A stretch of 64,000 bases of DNA from Viridothelium virens (GCA_010094025.1 ML991842.1:62001-126000), one strand, 5' to 3'; counted from the first letter of the stretch, positions 21,164 through 33,814 are shown. The notes: generated from the letters alone by a model not told the origin. Translations and numbers: made by a program.

Positions 21164-21385
21164 ATGTGTCTCATTACACCAGCTCGCGCGTACGCTGGAC
21201 CCCCTCCTCGTCCAGTTTCCAATTACCATTCGGGATCGCGTCCAAGACGCTCCTCCGTTGTCATACACGAGAGATCCTCCTCATACGTGCCGCGAAATTC
21301 AGTGACCACTTATCGCAGCTATCATACGAGTCGACCAAGCGTTGAGCACGTCCATTATCCTCGGAAGGTCATTACATACCGATAG
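21164..21385 (+). CDS. Small basic Ser/Arg/Tyr-rich protein, 73 residues
   Basis: A short single-exon frame starting MCLITPARAYAGPPPRPV. It resembles a class of short, basic, low-complexity proteins common in Pezizomycotina that start with a similar Met-Cys and a GPPPRPVS motif and then alternate Ser, Arg, His and Tyr. No enzyme or membrane signature; function unknown. A good ATG context and a CT-rich leader with nearby 12-base tandem repeats support it being a real transcript. Confidence 0.55.
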   Translation: MCLITPARAYAGPPPRPVSNYHSGSRPRRSSVVIHERSSSYVPRNSVTTYRSYHTSRPSVEHVHYPRKVITYR

Positions 21386-22114
21386 AGGAATGAGACTCAC
21401 ATACACACGTGACGACGCCTATCAATTGTATTAGGTTCTCATTTGATCGACGGCGAAACAACAGGAAGCTTCAAGCAAAAGGCGTTCTAGGAATGGGCAC
21501 TGCTAATTGTCTGATCAATTATTCTGGTCAATTTAGTGGGAATAGTATGGCGAAATATTGAGTATGAATTACGATCAGCCTCTTGCACTGGCGCTTTCTC
21601 CATCTGACTCTGGTGTGGAATGATAAAGGGGAGGCGGCGCAAAGGCGGATGACTGTTTTGGGAAGTGGTGGCTGGAATGCGGCGCATAGCGGAAGTGCGA
21701 CGTCATTCTTGCGACCTAAGAATCGCTCTAGTTGCCAATCGTTCAAGAGTTCCATCACCACCACGAAACCCCGTTCTGTAGCAAATCTTGATTCCTGAAC
21801 CCTCCGCTCTTCTGAAACAGCCTCTTGTCGTCCTTTTGTTTTGTATAGAGCATTACCTCTGACTCAGCACCTCGACTCCATAACAGCGCCCAGCTTCTAC
21901 GCGCCCACAAGACCGCCCCAAGTCTGCGCCTAGTCTTCACCGATAAAGTCGGCCCCGAGTCAGCCTTTCAAGATGTAAGCCGGTCTTCAATGTTATTCAC
22001 CCTATTCTCAAGATAGAAGCTCCCGGTGAGCTTGGATATTTCTATCGGAATTGCGTTGTATTTCATTCTTTCAGCGTCCACTGTCTTTGGCATAAGCTTC
22101 AAATCTCGTACAAC
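21386..22114. other. Intergenic, promoter of eisosome gene
   Basis: About 730 bases with only short opposing frames. It should contain the 3' UTR of the small gene and the promoter and 5' UTR of the eisosome gene. Nothing specific recognised. Confidence 0.45.
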
Positions 22115-23296
22115 ATGCCAATCTTTTTCGATCCTCCGTCGCCTCCACATTGTCAATTTGATGTGCGTCCTCGTAGTAGTTCAAGATCCAGATCATTGAC
22201 TTTTGTCTCCACTCGGTCCAGGAATCGATCGCTTTCTGTGAGATCTAAAAAGACCAACGACTCCGGCGGTAGCAATGAGAAAAGTGCGCCCAAACACCGC
22301 TTTACCATGAGCAGCCTACGTGGCATGCAACAGCCCGAACTTAGTAAAAAGCTCTTCAAGCTCATCAAGACTGAGAACCATTGCATTGGCGCGTACGAAT
22401 CTGCCGGCCGAGAACGTGCTTCAATTGCAACACAATTGTCAGAATGGGGCGAGTCGACAAACGATGATGCCATCTCAGACATATCTGATAAATTGGGTGT
22501 ATTAATGGCGGAGATTGCCGAGCAAGAGGATCTATACGCGCAAAACTTAGAGGACTACAGGGGTGTGTTGAAGCAGATTCGGAATACGGAGAGTTCGGTC
22601 CAGCCAAGTCGAGACCACAAAGCAAAGGTTCGTACTTACGCATTTCAAGACGACCTTATGGGCGACTAGAGAGATTTCGAGTCATACTAATCGAATCTCC
22701 AGGTCTCCGACGAAATCCAGAAGCTCAAGTATAAAGAGCCTTCCAGCACCAAGATCGTCCAACTTGAGCAGGAGCTCGTCCGCGCCGAAGCCCAATCCCT
22801 CGTCGCAGAGGCCCAACTCACCAATATAACGCGGCAGAAGTTTAAGGAAGCATACGATATTCATTTTGCCGCTTTGATCGAGCGTGGTGAAAAGCAAGCT
22901 CTTCTCGCCAAGCATGCCCGCCGTGTTCTTAATCTCTTGGACGATACGCCAATCGTACCCGGTGATCAGCACCCCACATACGAAGGGACAGAAACTGGCA
23001 GGCATAGTCTAAACGATGCGGAGGATGAATTGAGGGCGTGGAACAGCACCGCGGAGCCCATCACTAGTAATGCTGGGACTATGGCGTCTGGAGCTATCCC
23101 TGCTCATCCAGGTCAAGTGGCTGATCCGACTTTTGTGAAGGAGGCTGCCCAGCAAAAGGAAATCGAGGAAGAAGCTGCAAGACGAGTGCACGGGGACGAA
23201 GAACAGAGCATTGCGACAGAGAGCACAACGACTGAGAACCCCCCATATCCCGTAGGCCAAGGTGTAACATTACAGGATGCAGGAGAGGCTCACTAA
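22115..23296 (+). CDS. Eisosome core protein, Pil1/Lsp1 family
   Basis: A BAR-domain protein that polymerises under the plasma membrane and shapes eisosome furrows. Exons are 22115-22627 and 22703-23296 (368 residues); the intron has an ATACTAATC branch point. The BAR core is residues ~75-270: LSKKLFKLIKTENHCI, QLSEWGESTNDDAISDISD, DLYAQNLEDYR, RDHKAKVSDEIQKLKYK formed across the splice, and HARRVLNLLDDTPIVPGD. The N-terminus is Ser/Arg-rich (SSSRSRSLTF), a likely membrane-binding and phosphorylated segment, and the C-terminus is acidic and disordered. It differs from the commonest Pil1 form in its N-terminus, so it may be the second paralogue of the genome rather than the main one. Confidence 0.92.
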
Positions 23297-23553
23297 TTGT
23301 GAGAGCATGGAATGATTTGGATGGATAATACCCCCGTATTTCTTAGGCGTTCGATATTTAAGTGATGATTTCATGATCTCGTACTACTCGTCTTGAATTT
23401 CATTTCTGATGATTTGGTATCGATTATGGGTATCAGCTTAGCAAACTCAGATACATGCAACATTTTCATCAGACTTGCTTGGAAAGATTGCAGCGACATT
23501 CCCAAACTCCGTCGCTATGCTTTCTGAAACATCTTCGTAGGCTCGCTAAGGCA

Positions 23554-25137
<1,584 letters not shown>

Positions 25138-25182
25138 ATGCTGCGCATGCAGGCCTTCTCTTCTGTTCATCATGTTTTGTAA
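25138..25182 (+). promoter_or_regulatory. Upstream ORF overlapping the cysteine-synthase start
   Basis: An ATG at 25138 opens 14 codons ending in TAA at 25180-25182, out of frame with and running past the main ATG at 25172. If the transcript starts upstream, ribosomes using this ATG would skip the first main start and could favour the in-frame ATG at 25247. Confidence 0.45.
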
Positions 25183-26404
25183 TAAGGTTCTACGGCAAAC
25201 TGCCGCAAAAACGAGTCTTCGAAGCTTTTCGACTAGATCAAGAAGAATGGCAGAGCAGGTCTCGCAATGGGAAGCTCCAAGGCAACATGGGATTGAAATC
25301 TCGCAAGCCCAAAGAATTGCAAAGGATGGATTCATAGACGGTATGAGACCTTGCAGTATCCAATGCTCACGTTGATTTGCGCAAAATCTGACTCTGGAAT
25401 AAACAGCAATCGGAAAGACACCGCTCATCCGAATGAAACGATTATCTGAAGAGACAGGGTGCGAAGTTCTAGGAAAAGCTGAATTTCAAAATCCAGGGGG
25501 CTCAGTAAAAGATCGTGCCGCACTATATGTCGTTGAAGCCGCAGAAAAAGCAGGAGTACTTAGAGAAGGTGGAACCGTAGTAGAAGGGACAGCAGGAAAC
25601 ACCGGAATCGGCTTGGCCCACGTCTGCCGGTCCAAGGGCTACAAGCTCGTCATTTATATGCCCAACACACAATCACAAGGGAAGGTCGACCTTTTGCGTC
25701 TCCTCGGCGCAGAAGTCTACCCTGTCCCCGCTGTCGCATACGACAATCCCGAGAACTACAACCACCAAGCCAAGCGTCACGCCGAAAATATGGATAATGC
25801 TGTGTGGACCAATCAGTTTGACAACACTGCCAATCGCCTCGGCCACCTCGAGACGACGGGACCGGAGATCTGGACTCAGACAGGCGGGAAGCTTGACGCC
25901 TTCACCTGTTCCACCGGCACAGGCGGTACCCTTGCAGGCGTGACGCGGTATCTGAAGACGAAGTCTGACGGTAGGGTCAAATGCTATCTCGCTGATCCTC
26001 CGGGCTCAGTACTCTATTCATACATAAGTAGCGGCGGTCACCTCACTGAACGGTCTGGGTCCTCCATAACGGAGGGTATTGGCCAAGGACGGGTGACGGA
26101 CAACCTGAAACCGGATATCGATCTCCTAGATGGCGCATTACATATAGCAGACGAGAAGAGCATAGAGATGGTGTACAGATGTCTGGACGAGGAGGGGCTA
26201 TATTTGGGCGCGAGCTCATGTCTGAATGTGGTTGCGGCGAAGGAGGTGGCAGAGAAACTTGGTAGAGGACACACGGTAGTGACAATACTATGCGATGGTG
26301 CGTACCGGTATGCAGACCGGCTGTTTTCGAGGAAATGGTTGGAGGAGAAGAAATTATTGGGCGCAATACCCAAGCATTTGGAAAAGTACATTGTCCTCAC
26401 ATAG
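25172..26404 (+). CDS. Cysteine-synthase-like PLP enzyme (cysteine synthase 2 type)
   Basis: A fold-type II PLP enzyme of the O-acetylserine sulfhydrylase/CBS family. Exons are 25172-25340 and 25407-26404 (388 residues); splicing makes [15 protein letters not shown]. The PLP lysine is in [10 protein letters not shown] (~90); the phosphate loops are [12 protein letters not shown] and [11 protein letters not shown]. It lacks the heme and CBS domains of cystathionine beta-synthase. The N-terminus ([20 protein letters not shown]) looks like a mitochondrial or outer-membrane targeting segment, and a second ATG at 25247 would give a form lacking it. Fungi carry this paralogue in addition to the main cysteine synthase, and its physiological substrate is less certain, so the name is by family. 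Confidence 0.9.
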
Positions 26405-26784
26405 CGAATGTAAACAACGGTAAAATCGAAAAACACTGCATAAGTTGAAAAGCTTGACCACGTGTGACGTTGCAACTTCTTTTTCTTGGTTTCGATTCCG
26501 CGGATACTGCTTTATTGAAATGTGTCTTTCAGGGACGTTGTAGCTACATGGAACACACGTCGGGCGCGATCAGATGGAGATAATGAGTCTAGAAAAGCCA
26601 GATCGAACATAATTTCGTCGCTTAATAAGAGAAAAAGATGAGATAGCGGTGAGAATGAGTTGAGCTACGAGATTGAGTGGTGACCTTAACGCCTTCTATC
26701 CGTATCCGGATATGGTAGATAGACCGAACTCCAAATTTGCCATCATCGACCACATCAATCATTGTTGAAGTCTTTCCTGCTTCC
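26405..26784. other. Convergent 3' intergenic region
   Basis: Holds the 3' ends of two convergent genes. No gene, repeat or RNA recognised. Confidence 0.5.
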
Positions 26785-28419
26785 TTAACTCGCCCAGAAC
26801 CAGCCCTTTCTGGCCTTTCCTTCCCGCTTCCCTGCTCCCACATCCTGCTCCTTCCGAGGGCTCTCCCTCTCCTCTTCCATTCTCGTGTTCCGCTCATGCC
26901 TTCCAGTGGCCGGCCCCATTCCTACTAGTTTCCACGCATCCGCTCCATTCTGCTGCTGCAATTGCAACGCACTCTCACCCGGTCGCTGCGTAAAGACCGT
27001 TTCGTTCCGCTCATCCCTTCCATCTGGGTGTCGCTTTTCCATGACAATGCGCGTCAGGACAGAGCCATCTGGCTGCGGTGTGGACGATGTCGTGGTTGTG
27101 AGTGAAGAGGTGAAAACATGACCTCGATCCTCTGTCTGCCTCGGCCACTGCCTCGGCCCTGGCTGGAGCTCCCTCTCGCCTTTCTGAGACGTTCTCGGTT
27201 CGGCGACGACAGCAGGAGAGCTAGATGTAGACGCGGTGGTGCTGTCCTGCTGCGAGGACGAAGCGCCACACCGTCGCATACCGTAGCTATCGGCTTCGCG
27301 TGGGAAGGTCGGATCCCAAATAGCGCCCATCCACCACCACGGCGCCTTGACGGTGCGGTCGGGCGTAGATTTCTCTGCCTTCTGCTGCTCTTCCTGTCGT
27401 TGACGCTGAGCATTCGCCATTTTCGCCCTTCTTGCCTCTCTCCAGTCTTCCCCAAATCCATTCCAATGTCCCCGTCCCGAGGGACACTGCCTCCCTCGCA
27501 GCTCCTCCCTTGCTTGCTGTGCCTCGGGCAATTGCTCAGTTACACGCGCACGCTCCCATGGCTCGACACCGCGAAGCGCCTCTCGGAGAGTATTCAGCAA
27601 CTCATCCGTCTCTGCCCGCTCTCGGTTGTGGTCGTCGCGCGTGATGGCGTCGGAGGATCGATGCATGAAGGGTGCGAAGATAGAGGAGGGGCCGCTGTCT
27701 TCGTTGTGAGGGCGATCGAGAGAGGCGGGTTTGTTCTCAGGACTGCGGACCTGGTCATTAGTAAGGGAAGAAGCCTCGCGCTCCAGACTACGGAGCTGAT
27801 CGCGGGCGTGAGGAAAATTGAGGAAGAGGTAGGCTTGTTCCTCGGTGTCCGGGCCAGGTGAGGAACTGGATACATGTGGTGAAGCAACGGGCGAAGCATC
27901 GACCCTCGTGTTGGGACTGTGAGCCGTGCTTGCGTCCCGTTTGAATGAATGTTTGGATGAAGTTAGAGACTGAGATTGAGCGTGCTCGTTGGAGCCGCTC
28001 TGCTTGTCGGTGGCTGGCTTCTTCTCGTTGCTCGTAGTGGTGTTCCAAAACCAGGGCAACTGCTTGAAAGCGTCTGTACGTGCTCTCGCTATTTCCCTCT
28101 CCATTTCATTTTCCATGTCTTGCCACTGTTGCCGCATTTTCTCGGCTTCCTCATTCATGATCTGGCGTGAATGTTTTTGTGACTTAGGATCCCGCGATGG
28201 CTGTGGTTCCTTTTGTTCCCAGAAGGGCGAGTCTTCGTATCGAGAGGCGGGAATCATGGCGTTGAACATGGACTCAAATTGCTGGTCAACAAGCCTCCGA
28301 AAAGAGACAAAGGGATTATATTCACGCTCAGGGAAGGGCGATTCGTTGGATGGCAAGGTTTCCTGCTGTTGCTGTGGAGTTTGCGGCGTGCCGCCGCCCC
28401 CCCCGTTTCTGGGAGCCAT
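26785..28419 (-). CDS. Conserved disordered fungal protein, 544 residues
   Basis: A single exon, product not recognised by function. After a Gly/Gln-rich start come short folded-looking words: NPFVSFRRLVDQQFESMFNA (~35-54), a charged helix EEAEKMRQQWQDMENEMER (~90-110) and FKQLPWFWN. A long Ser/Glu/Arg-rich linker follows, then VKAPWWWMGAIWDPTFP (~350) and near the C-terminus a strand-like TRIVMEKRHPDGRDERNE. That last word recalls HAX1-like or small-chaperone-like repeats, but this is only resemblance. Aromatic islands in a disordered chain suggest a scaffold with short binding motifs. High GC third positions open false frames on the plus strand. Confidence 0.7.
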   Translation of the reverse strand: MAPRNGGGGGTPQTPQQQQETLPSNESPFPEREYNPFVSFRRLVDQQFESMFNAMIPASRYEDSPFWEQKEPQPSRDPKSQKHSRQIMNEEAEKMRQQWQDMENEMEREIARARTDAFKQLPWFWNTTTSNEKKPATDKQSGSNEHAQSQSLTSSKHSFKRDASTAHSPNTRVDASPVASPHVSSSSPGPDTEEQAYLFLNFPHARDQLRSLEREASSLTNDQVRSPENKPASLDRPHNEDSGPSSIFAPFMHRSSDAITRDDHNRERAETDELLNTLREALRGVEPWERARVTEQLPEAQQAREELRGRQCPSGRGHWNGFGEDWREARRAKMANAQRQRQEEQQKAEKSTPDRTVKAPWWWMGAIWDPTFPREADSYGMRRCGASSSQQDSTTASTSSSPAVVAEPRTSQKGERELQPGPRQWPRQTEDRGHVFTSSLTTTTSSTPQPDGSVLTRIVMEKRHPDGRDERNETVFTQRPGESALQLQQQNGADAWKLVGMGPATGRHERNTRMEEERESPRKEQDVGAGKREGKARKGWFWAS

Positions 28420-28761
28420 GGTGGTGAACGGACGTAAGGAGAGGACGAAGCTTGGTGTTCAGAGGGATCGCTTTGCTAGTTATATTTAGGTTGTTTCAAG
28501 GTCAAGGTATGACTGGAGCTGTGGAGGGGTTGAGTCGACGGCCGGCGCCAACGATAGCCCTTCCGACTCGTTCCGATGACGTCGGCGACAGTACCTCCAA
28601 AGAAGCACTGGATGCATTGTAGTAAAGTATCTTTGTCTCTTGATTCTTACTTAAGTCTGCGAACTACACTATACACGCAGAAAATTAACGTATCAGAATA
28701 TGGCTCGCAAATATGTCCGCCTGAAGTTCACAACGCCGTCGCTCATACTTAATACAAGAAT
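28420..28761. other. Intergenic between two minus-strand genes
   Basis: About 340 bases, holding the promoter of the disordered-protein gene and the 3' UTR of the hydrolase gene. Nothing specific recognised. Confidence 0.5.
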
Positions 28762-29994
28762 TCATGCACCCTCTTCCCGTAACACTTCAACCATCCAATC
28801 TACGGCCTGCTTGGCCTCTGGCAGGCCCAACGACCAAATCAGATGCCAACAGTGCATCTGCTTGTCCCATTCTAGCCATTTCCCATGGACTCCTTCCTCG
28901 TTGCATCTGTCACGAAACTTCCGGGCATCACCACTCAATAAGTCGTATCCTCCCGTTGTACCATGCACTCGTACGCCAGCCCTGGCAAGCGCTGCAACGT
29001 CTCCTAATAAAGGACTAACGCGAGGATCCGTCTTCTCCCATGGCTCCGGCAAGCCTTTAGGAGGTTCTGACACCACTTCTTCCGTCGGCGCATCTGCTCG
29101 TAACCTCCTACCTTTTTCCTGCCATTTGCCAACCCAGGCATCTGCAGTGTCTGAAATGAAATTGATACTCAACAACGGGTCTTTTTTCTCGATACTCTTC
29201 AAAGTCGGAGAATCATTGTCGCGACACAAAAAGACCGAAGGGCACAACGCAAGTATCGCATCTGGAGCGAGTGACGTGTTGGTCTTCCCGATTTCCTTAT
29301 CTTCTTCCGTTGGCATGGAGGTTTCCTTCGGCTCAGGCCTTGTTTCCGAAAGCGCGTGGATGGCTAGTGCACACGCAAGATTACCTCCGGCAGAGTCGCC
29401 GGCGAGAATGACGTATTCGCCAGCATCGCTTGAAGTCCTAAGTAAACTTTCATAGAGCCGCACGAGCTTAGGAAACGTGACAGGAGCGGGAGATGCAGGT
29501 GCGAGCGGATATGAGATAATTGATATTATGGTGGGAATTGGAGAATCTTTCCCCTTGGATGGTGATTCTGATAAACGTCTGACGATCTCAGCTAGTAGCT
29601 CCCAATGATGGCTCGAAACAGGCATCTGCCATCCTCCACCCGCAAAGTAGTATATTCGTCGCTTTCTTTGCGCGTCAGGAAAGGTGCCTTCTGGACCATG
29701 GGCAGCGGTGTTGACGCGAGGTATGTGCTGATGACGGGAAGTCCTCTTCGCTTCAAGATCGTAGATCCATATTCCATCGAGCTGGCGTTCTTGGACGGTA
29801 CATTTCTTGTACACTGCTGCTGGAGGCTTTAAGCGAACTGATCCCGGAGGGAAATGCTTCTTCGCTCTCGCAAGGTAGGTTTTTAGAAGAAATAGAATTT
29901 TTTGTAAAATAGCCATGCGAATGCTGCGGTCAGACCGCCTGGTTACGTCAATGGTCTCAGACGTCACGCCATGAGTAGCTTGGTCGTTCTTCAT
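28762..29994 (-). CDS. HSL-type alpha/beta hydrolase, 5' end uncertain
   Basis: An esterase/lipase-like hydrolase of the hormone-sensitive-lipase type. From the ATG at 29994: an oxyanion segment YYFAGGGWQMP (~115), nucleophile in AGDSAGGNLA (~201), acid in TTGGYDLL (~345) and base in MHCWHLIW (~381). The usual His of the HGGG motif is replaced by Ala. The reading frame stays open for 47 codons upstream, to a stop at 30133-30135, without an ATG. Those codons include a hydrophobic run (SPTLLLLALVSF) like the N-terminal membrane anchor of fungal relatives. The true start probably lies in an upstream exon that I could not fix. Substrate unknown. Confidence 0.8.
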   Translation of the reverse strand: MKNDQATHGVTSETIDVTRRSDRSIRMAILQKILFLLKTYLARAKKHFPPGSVRLKPPAAVYKKCTVQERQLDGIWIYDLEAKRTSRHQHIPRVNTAAHGPEGTFPDAQRKRRIYYFAGGGWQMPVSSHHWELLAEIVRRLSESPSKGKDSPIPTIISIISYPLAPASPAPVTFPKLVRLYESLLRTSSDAGEYVILAGDSAGGNLACALAIHALSETRPEPKETSMPTEEDKEIGKTNTSLAPDAILALCPSVFLCRDNDSPTLKSIEKKDPLLSINFISDTADAWVGKWQEKGRRLRADAPTEEVVSEPPKGLPEPWEKTDPRVSPLLGDVAALARAGVRVHGTTGGYDLLSGDARKFRDRCNEEGVHGKWLEWDKQMHCWHLIWSLGLPEAKQAVDWMVEVLREEGA

Positions 29995-31049
29995 AGTGAA
30001 AGATACAAGAGCCAAGAGTAACAAAGTAGGCGACAGATGAAGCTCGATTGGTGAATTTAAGCTCCAAATATCTTTGAAGTCATAGCCAAGATATTTTGTC
30101 AAATGTGGATCTCGTAGGTAATAATGGCAGATTTATTTGTCGTCACTTTCTTAACCCTGGCTGGATTATAGCTCTCTTATGTATGACGTGTGTGATGGTA
30201 AAGCACGTTGTAGGCGTCGACGTGAATGCAAAGGCATGGCAGAGTATGAATGAGGTTGACACTTCAGATAACCCAAATGTAACAAGCCACTAGCGCTCGG
30301 TGTAGTCAGCGTGAATAAAATCGAGCCTCGCGCCACAGTGCAAAGACAGATCGATGGAGCGTTCTGGCCTATCGCAATGGAAGGCGCACGGGGAGGCGGC
30401 GTTGGGAGATCACCAAGATCGCAACACAAAGACGCAAGGGTTCAGATCGATCCGCTACTGAGCGTGCTAGCGTATTTAGAAGTCGATCGGCTGCTGATCT
30501 TTGCTGCTACAACATCTATCCACCGCATCCATCGGCGCGTCCGTCATGAGCCAACTTATTTTGCTTACCAGTATTTGATGTTTATACCCATCATCGTTAT
30601 CATCCTACCCTCGAAAATGATAGCCTGCAGCGAGACTTTGCAAAAGCATCGATGTAATGAAAGAATTTAGATTCCGAAACAAAGGCTCTACCACCTCTGA
30701 ACGCGCTTCAATGATCGTTCCAACGGTTGAGGCGGCCCGTCATCAAGTGCTTCCTATGACGCGTACACTAGTCGTCGCTTACTCGAATGCGATTCTAATG
30801 AAGAAAACAAATCAACATCTTAGGAGAAAATACGCGTACTCTATCGCGTACCCTATCACTGGAAAGCGTAGGCAGCAACGGTCAATCCTACCTGCACTCT
30901 TTCCAGAATCCATAAGTCTAATATTCCCAATACCTGGCGTGTCGAGCTCTTCAGCATTTTGACATAAGAGAATGCTTGATACTCTCATATCAAATATTGA
31001 GTGCTTCAGCATACAGGACGGCAATGATCAGGTTTGGAGCGTAGCAACT
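29995..31049. other. Intergenic, possible missing 5' exon of the hydrolase
   Basis: About 1 kb between the hydrolase and the 3' end of COG6. The first ~135 bases likely belong to the hydrolase (open frame with a membrane-anchor-like run). The rest has only short opposing frames without ATG starts or motifs. Confidence 0.4.
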
Positions 31050-33220
31050 CTAGCTTAATAATACACTAATCTCAGCACTCGTCCTTGGGAACAAATCTCT
31101 CAGCTTCGGATTCTCTTCCTCTCCACCGCTCCCTTCTTGGTCGATTCCATCTGCGAGATCATCCGCGGCCAAGATCTTGCTTTCCACCATCTCGAAATCC
31201 TCGCAAAATCTTGCAGCCGCTTCCTCAGTAATGTTTTGTGCCATCTTCGTATCCCGTAGTAACCCAATGTTCTGCGTCGCATCCATGAGTGCCGAGGGCA
31301 GGAAATCGTCCAATTGCTGGCTCGTGGCCATCAAAGGTTCCGGCTTGAAAGAACCTAGTTCCGGGATACGCTTCAGGTCCTCCGGTTCATCAGATACAGA
31401 TTCGAGGATCTCCACTAATTGTAGCACCCCAGACTTTTCCAAAAAATAGCGATGCTGTGATTCAATGAGTTTTGTGACATGGTCGTGCATCGTTTCATCA
31501 AGCTCCCCTAGCCGGTCGCTAGCGAATCGATGGTAAGACAAGACGGCCTTCGTGACTGAAGAGCAATTAATTGCGAAGATGTGCTTTTCTGGCTCATCGA
31601 GCCCTTCCGAATGGCTTTCACAGACTACCAAGAAAGGGTCCAGAGCCTCCGAAAACACGACCTGTAGTCCTGTGGTATTTTTCGAAGCAGAGGCAAATGA
31701 GGTATCGTAGCTTTTCATAAGCGCTCGTAACCGATCTAAAGCGTCGTCAAGGAAGTCGGGTGGCGAGAGGTCGGACGATACTGGAGCGGGATCATTCTGA
31801 GCAGCGAGGACATGATCACGCATATTGGCTCGAAATTGGGATAATGCGGCCTCAGATAGTGCTTCAAGTGTTTCGATCATGACCGCTTCTCCGCCAACGA
31901 GCTTCTCGAAGGTCCCGGAGTAGAAGATTGCGAGACTGGAGAGTTCATATTGTAGTACTGGATCCTCGTGGCTCTGAATTACTTGTTGGATGCGTTGTCG
32001 GATTTGACGAGCAACACCACTGAATGCTCGATTGACGATCTGGTTCAATGCTTTGCGACCATCAAAGATGGCTTCCTCGTCGTTTTCATGTGACCATGGT
32101 TCGCTTTCAATACCCGTTTGTATTCCCTTGGTAATTTCATCTCCTTGAGAAATGAAAAGTACCTCTAGAGCTTCACGCTCCGACACAGTAGCGGAATGAG
32201 CCCAAGCTAACATGTCGCCAACGTAGCGGAGCGGTTCATGTGCAAACAGCTCGATTGGCTTGGTCATGGCTTTGAAGTCCGGATCTGATGAGTAGCCAGT
32301 TATTGCGGAGTAGAAAGCGTCCGACAACGAGTTCTCTCGCGCATCAGCAAAAGAGTCTAAACAATTCTCGAATAACGATGGACGCTCTGCAAGCACCCGC
32401 AAGGCTCGTCTCAGCGAAGAGCTGATTTGCGGATTCTCCAAATCCACCATCTTGAATTCTCGTTGAAGCCAGCGATGGAGTTTCTGGAAGCCTGCATTGA
32501 GCTGCTTTCCGCTATGTTCGAGAATCTGCGTGCCTAATCTTTGATCCTCTGTGCCTAACAGCACACGGCAGTCCTCATGGATCTTCTTGGTCCTTGTTAA
32601 GACGCGGAAGAACTCATCATCAACTGGCTCAGCAGTGGATGTCAAGGTCACGAGGTCGTCTTCGGAAAGATGAAAATGTGCATTGAAGGCCTTCAAGAGG
32701 TGTTGTTTCGTCTCAACCTGGGTTTTCTGCTGAGTCAATGTATTGGCTTCTTCCAATACGGGAGCTGTCTCTTGGGATGCTGCTGCAATACTTGCACGCA
32801 TCTGAGCACAGCATTTATTGAGATTTTCTACTGCTGCGCCTATGCGTTTCAGTTGCTGTCAAAGTTTTTCTTAATTAATCAAAACGTAACTACCCAGGAC
32901 GCGTAGTAACTTACATCAGCGACTTTCCCAAAATCCTGCACGACTTCGCCATTACACTGGATGAGCTCCCTCTGCACATCTAGCCGCAGTTGACGTCTCG
33001 TTTCGGCATTGTTGATGAGGCCACGCTGGTCTAGAGTTTCGAGTGCATCACGAATCTCGAGATCAGCGTAAGAGCCCGCAAGCACACTTGTGATTCGATT
33101 AGATAGTGCTGCACCCGACTTGCCCTGCTGTCGATTCGCTTGTGAACCTTGTGTAGAAGCCAAACCCGAGAAGTCTGGCGACTCCATAAGATCTCGGTCT
33201 ATTGCATGCTCAAGAGACAT
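31050..33220 (-). CDS. cog6: Conserved oligomeric Golgi complex subunit 6
   Basis: A subunit of the COG tether for retrograde vesicles at the Golgi. Exons are 33220-32915 and 32855-31050 (703 residues, the usual size). Recognisable blocks: [20 protein letters not shown] at the start of the coiled-coil region, [16 protein letters not shown] right after the splice, [27 protein letters not shown]-like and [17 protein letters not shown], and the C-terminal [17 protein letters not shown]. The intron has a consensus GTAAGT donor. It is divergent from ATG9 with 535 bases between start codons; COG is reported to be needed for Atg9 trafficking in yeast, so the pairing is of interest. Confidence 0.95.
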
Positions 33221-33755
33221 TGCTTAGTATGATAGGGAAGATCTAGTAAATTGACAGGAATCTTTCTGCTTCGGAAAAAGCCATTTCTCATAGGATATGT
33301 CGAGTTCCAAGCTGATTCCAAAGAGATGGACGCGAGGTCCCAAGCATGTCAGCTGTTGTCTTTCCCATTATTAAGGTCATCTTCGTCAAAAACTTCCAGG
33401 TCGGCCGAATCTGCAAGGAACGCCGACGAATGGGCCCGTGCGCAAGCTAATCCTCAGTGCTCTATACGTCACTCGACCATTTATGAAGGCTGAAGCACGC
33501 GCCAGCATTGAAAGACGTCCATCACGATCCTCTCGTCTCGAAACGTCACGATGCCCTTCGTCCATTACTTGTGACTCTTCTGGGCTTGTTTTACCAAAAA
33601 GATCATCTCTCTCAGCACTCATGGAGGTGTGTTGCTCTTTTCGGGCACACTTCCTCGAGCCCTTTGACCATAACCTTTTCAGGCACAAGCGCATAACGTA
33701 TGAACGGTAGCAGAAATCCTGTCTCGGAAACAAGATCCAATACTCGATTTCCAAA
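33221..33755. promoter_or_regulatory. Divergent promoter of cog6 and atg9
   Basis: A shared upstream region of 535 bases. Short plus-strand frames inside (for example 33438-33710) are not protein-like. The last 55 bases before the atg9 ATG contain an upstream ORF listed separately. Confidence 0.5.
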
Positions 33756-33814
33756 ATGTTTTCAAGTTTGTTACGGAATCCCAACGCGGGTCGGTCGATC
33801 TATGAGACAATGAA
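33701..33814 (+). promoter_or_regulatory. Upstream ORF overlapping the atg9 start
   Basis: An ATG at 33701 opens a 37-codon frame ending at TGA 33812-33814, past and out of frame with the atg9 ATG at 33756. If it lies in the mature leader it would reduce atg9 translation. A leader intron could remove it. Confidence 0.4.

Noticed and set aside
27118-27861. 247-codon plus-strand frame opposite the disordered-protein gene
   Set aside because: No motif and composition typical of antisense GC-rich sequence. The minus frame is longer and runs from a good ATG.
30311-30670. 119-codon plus-strand frame before the COG6 3' end
   Set aside because: Opens at GTG, no motif, unsupported by splice sites.
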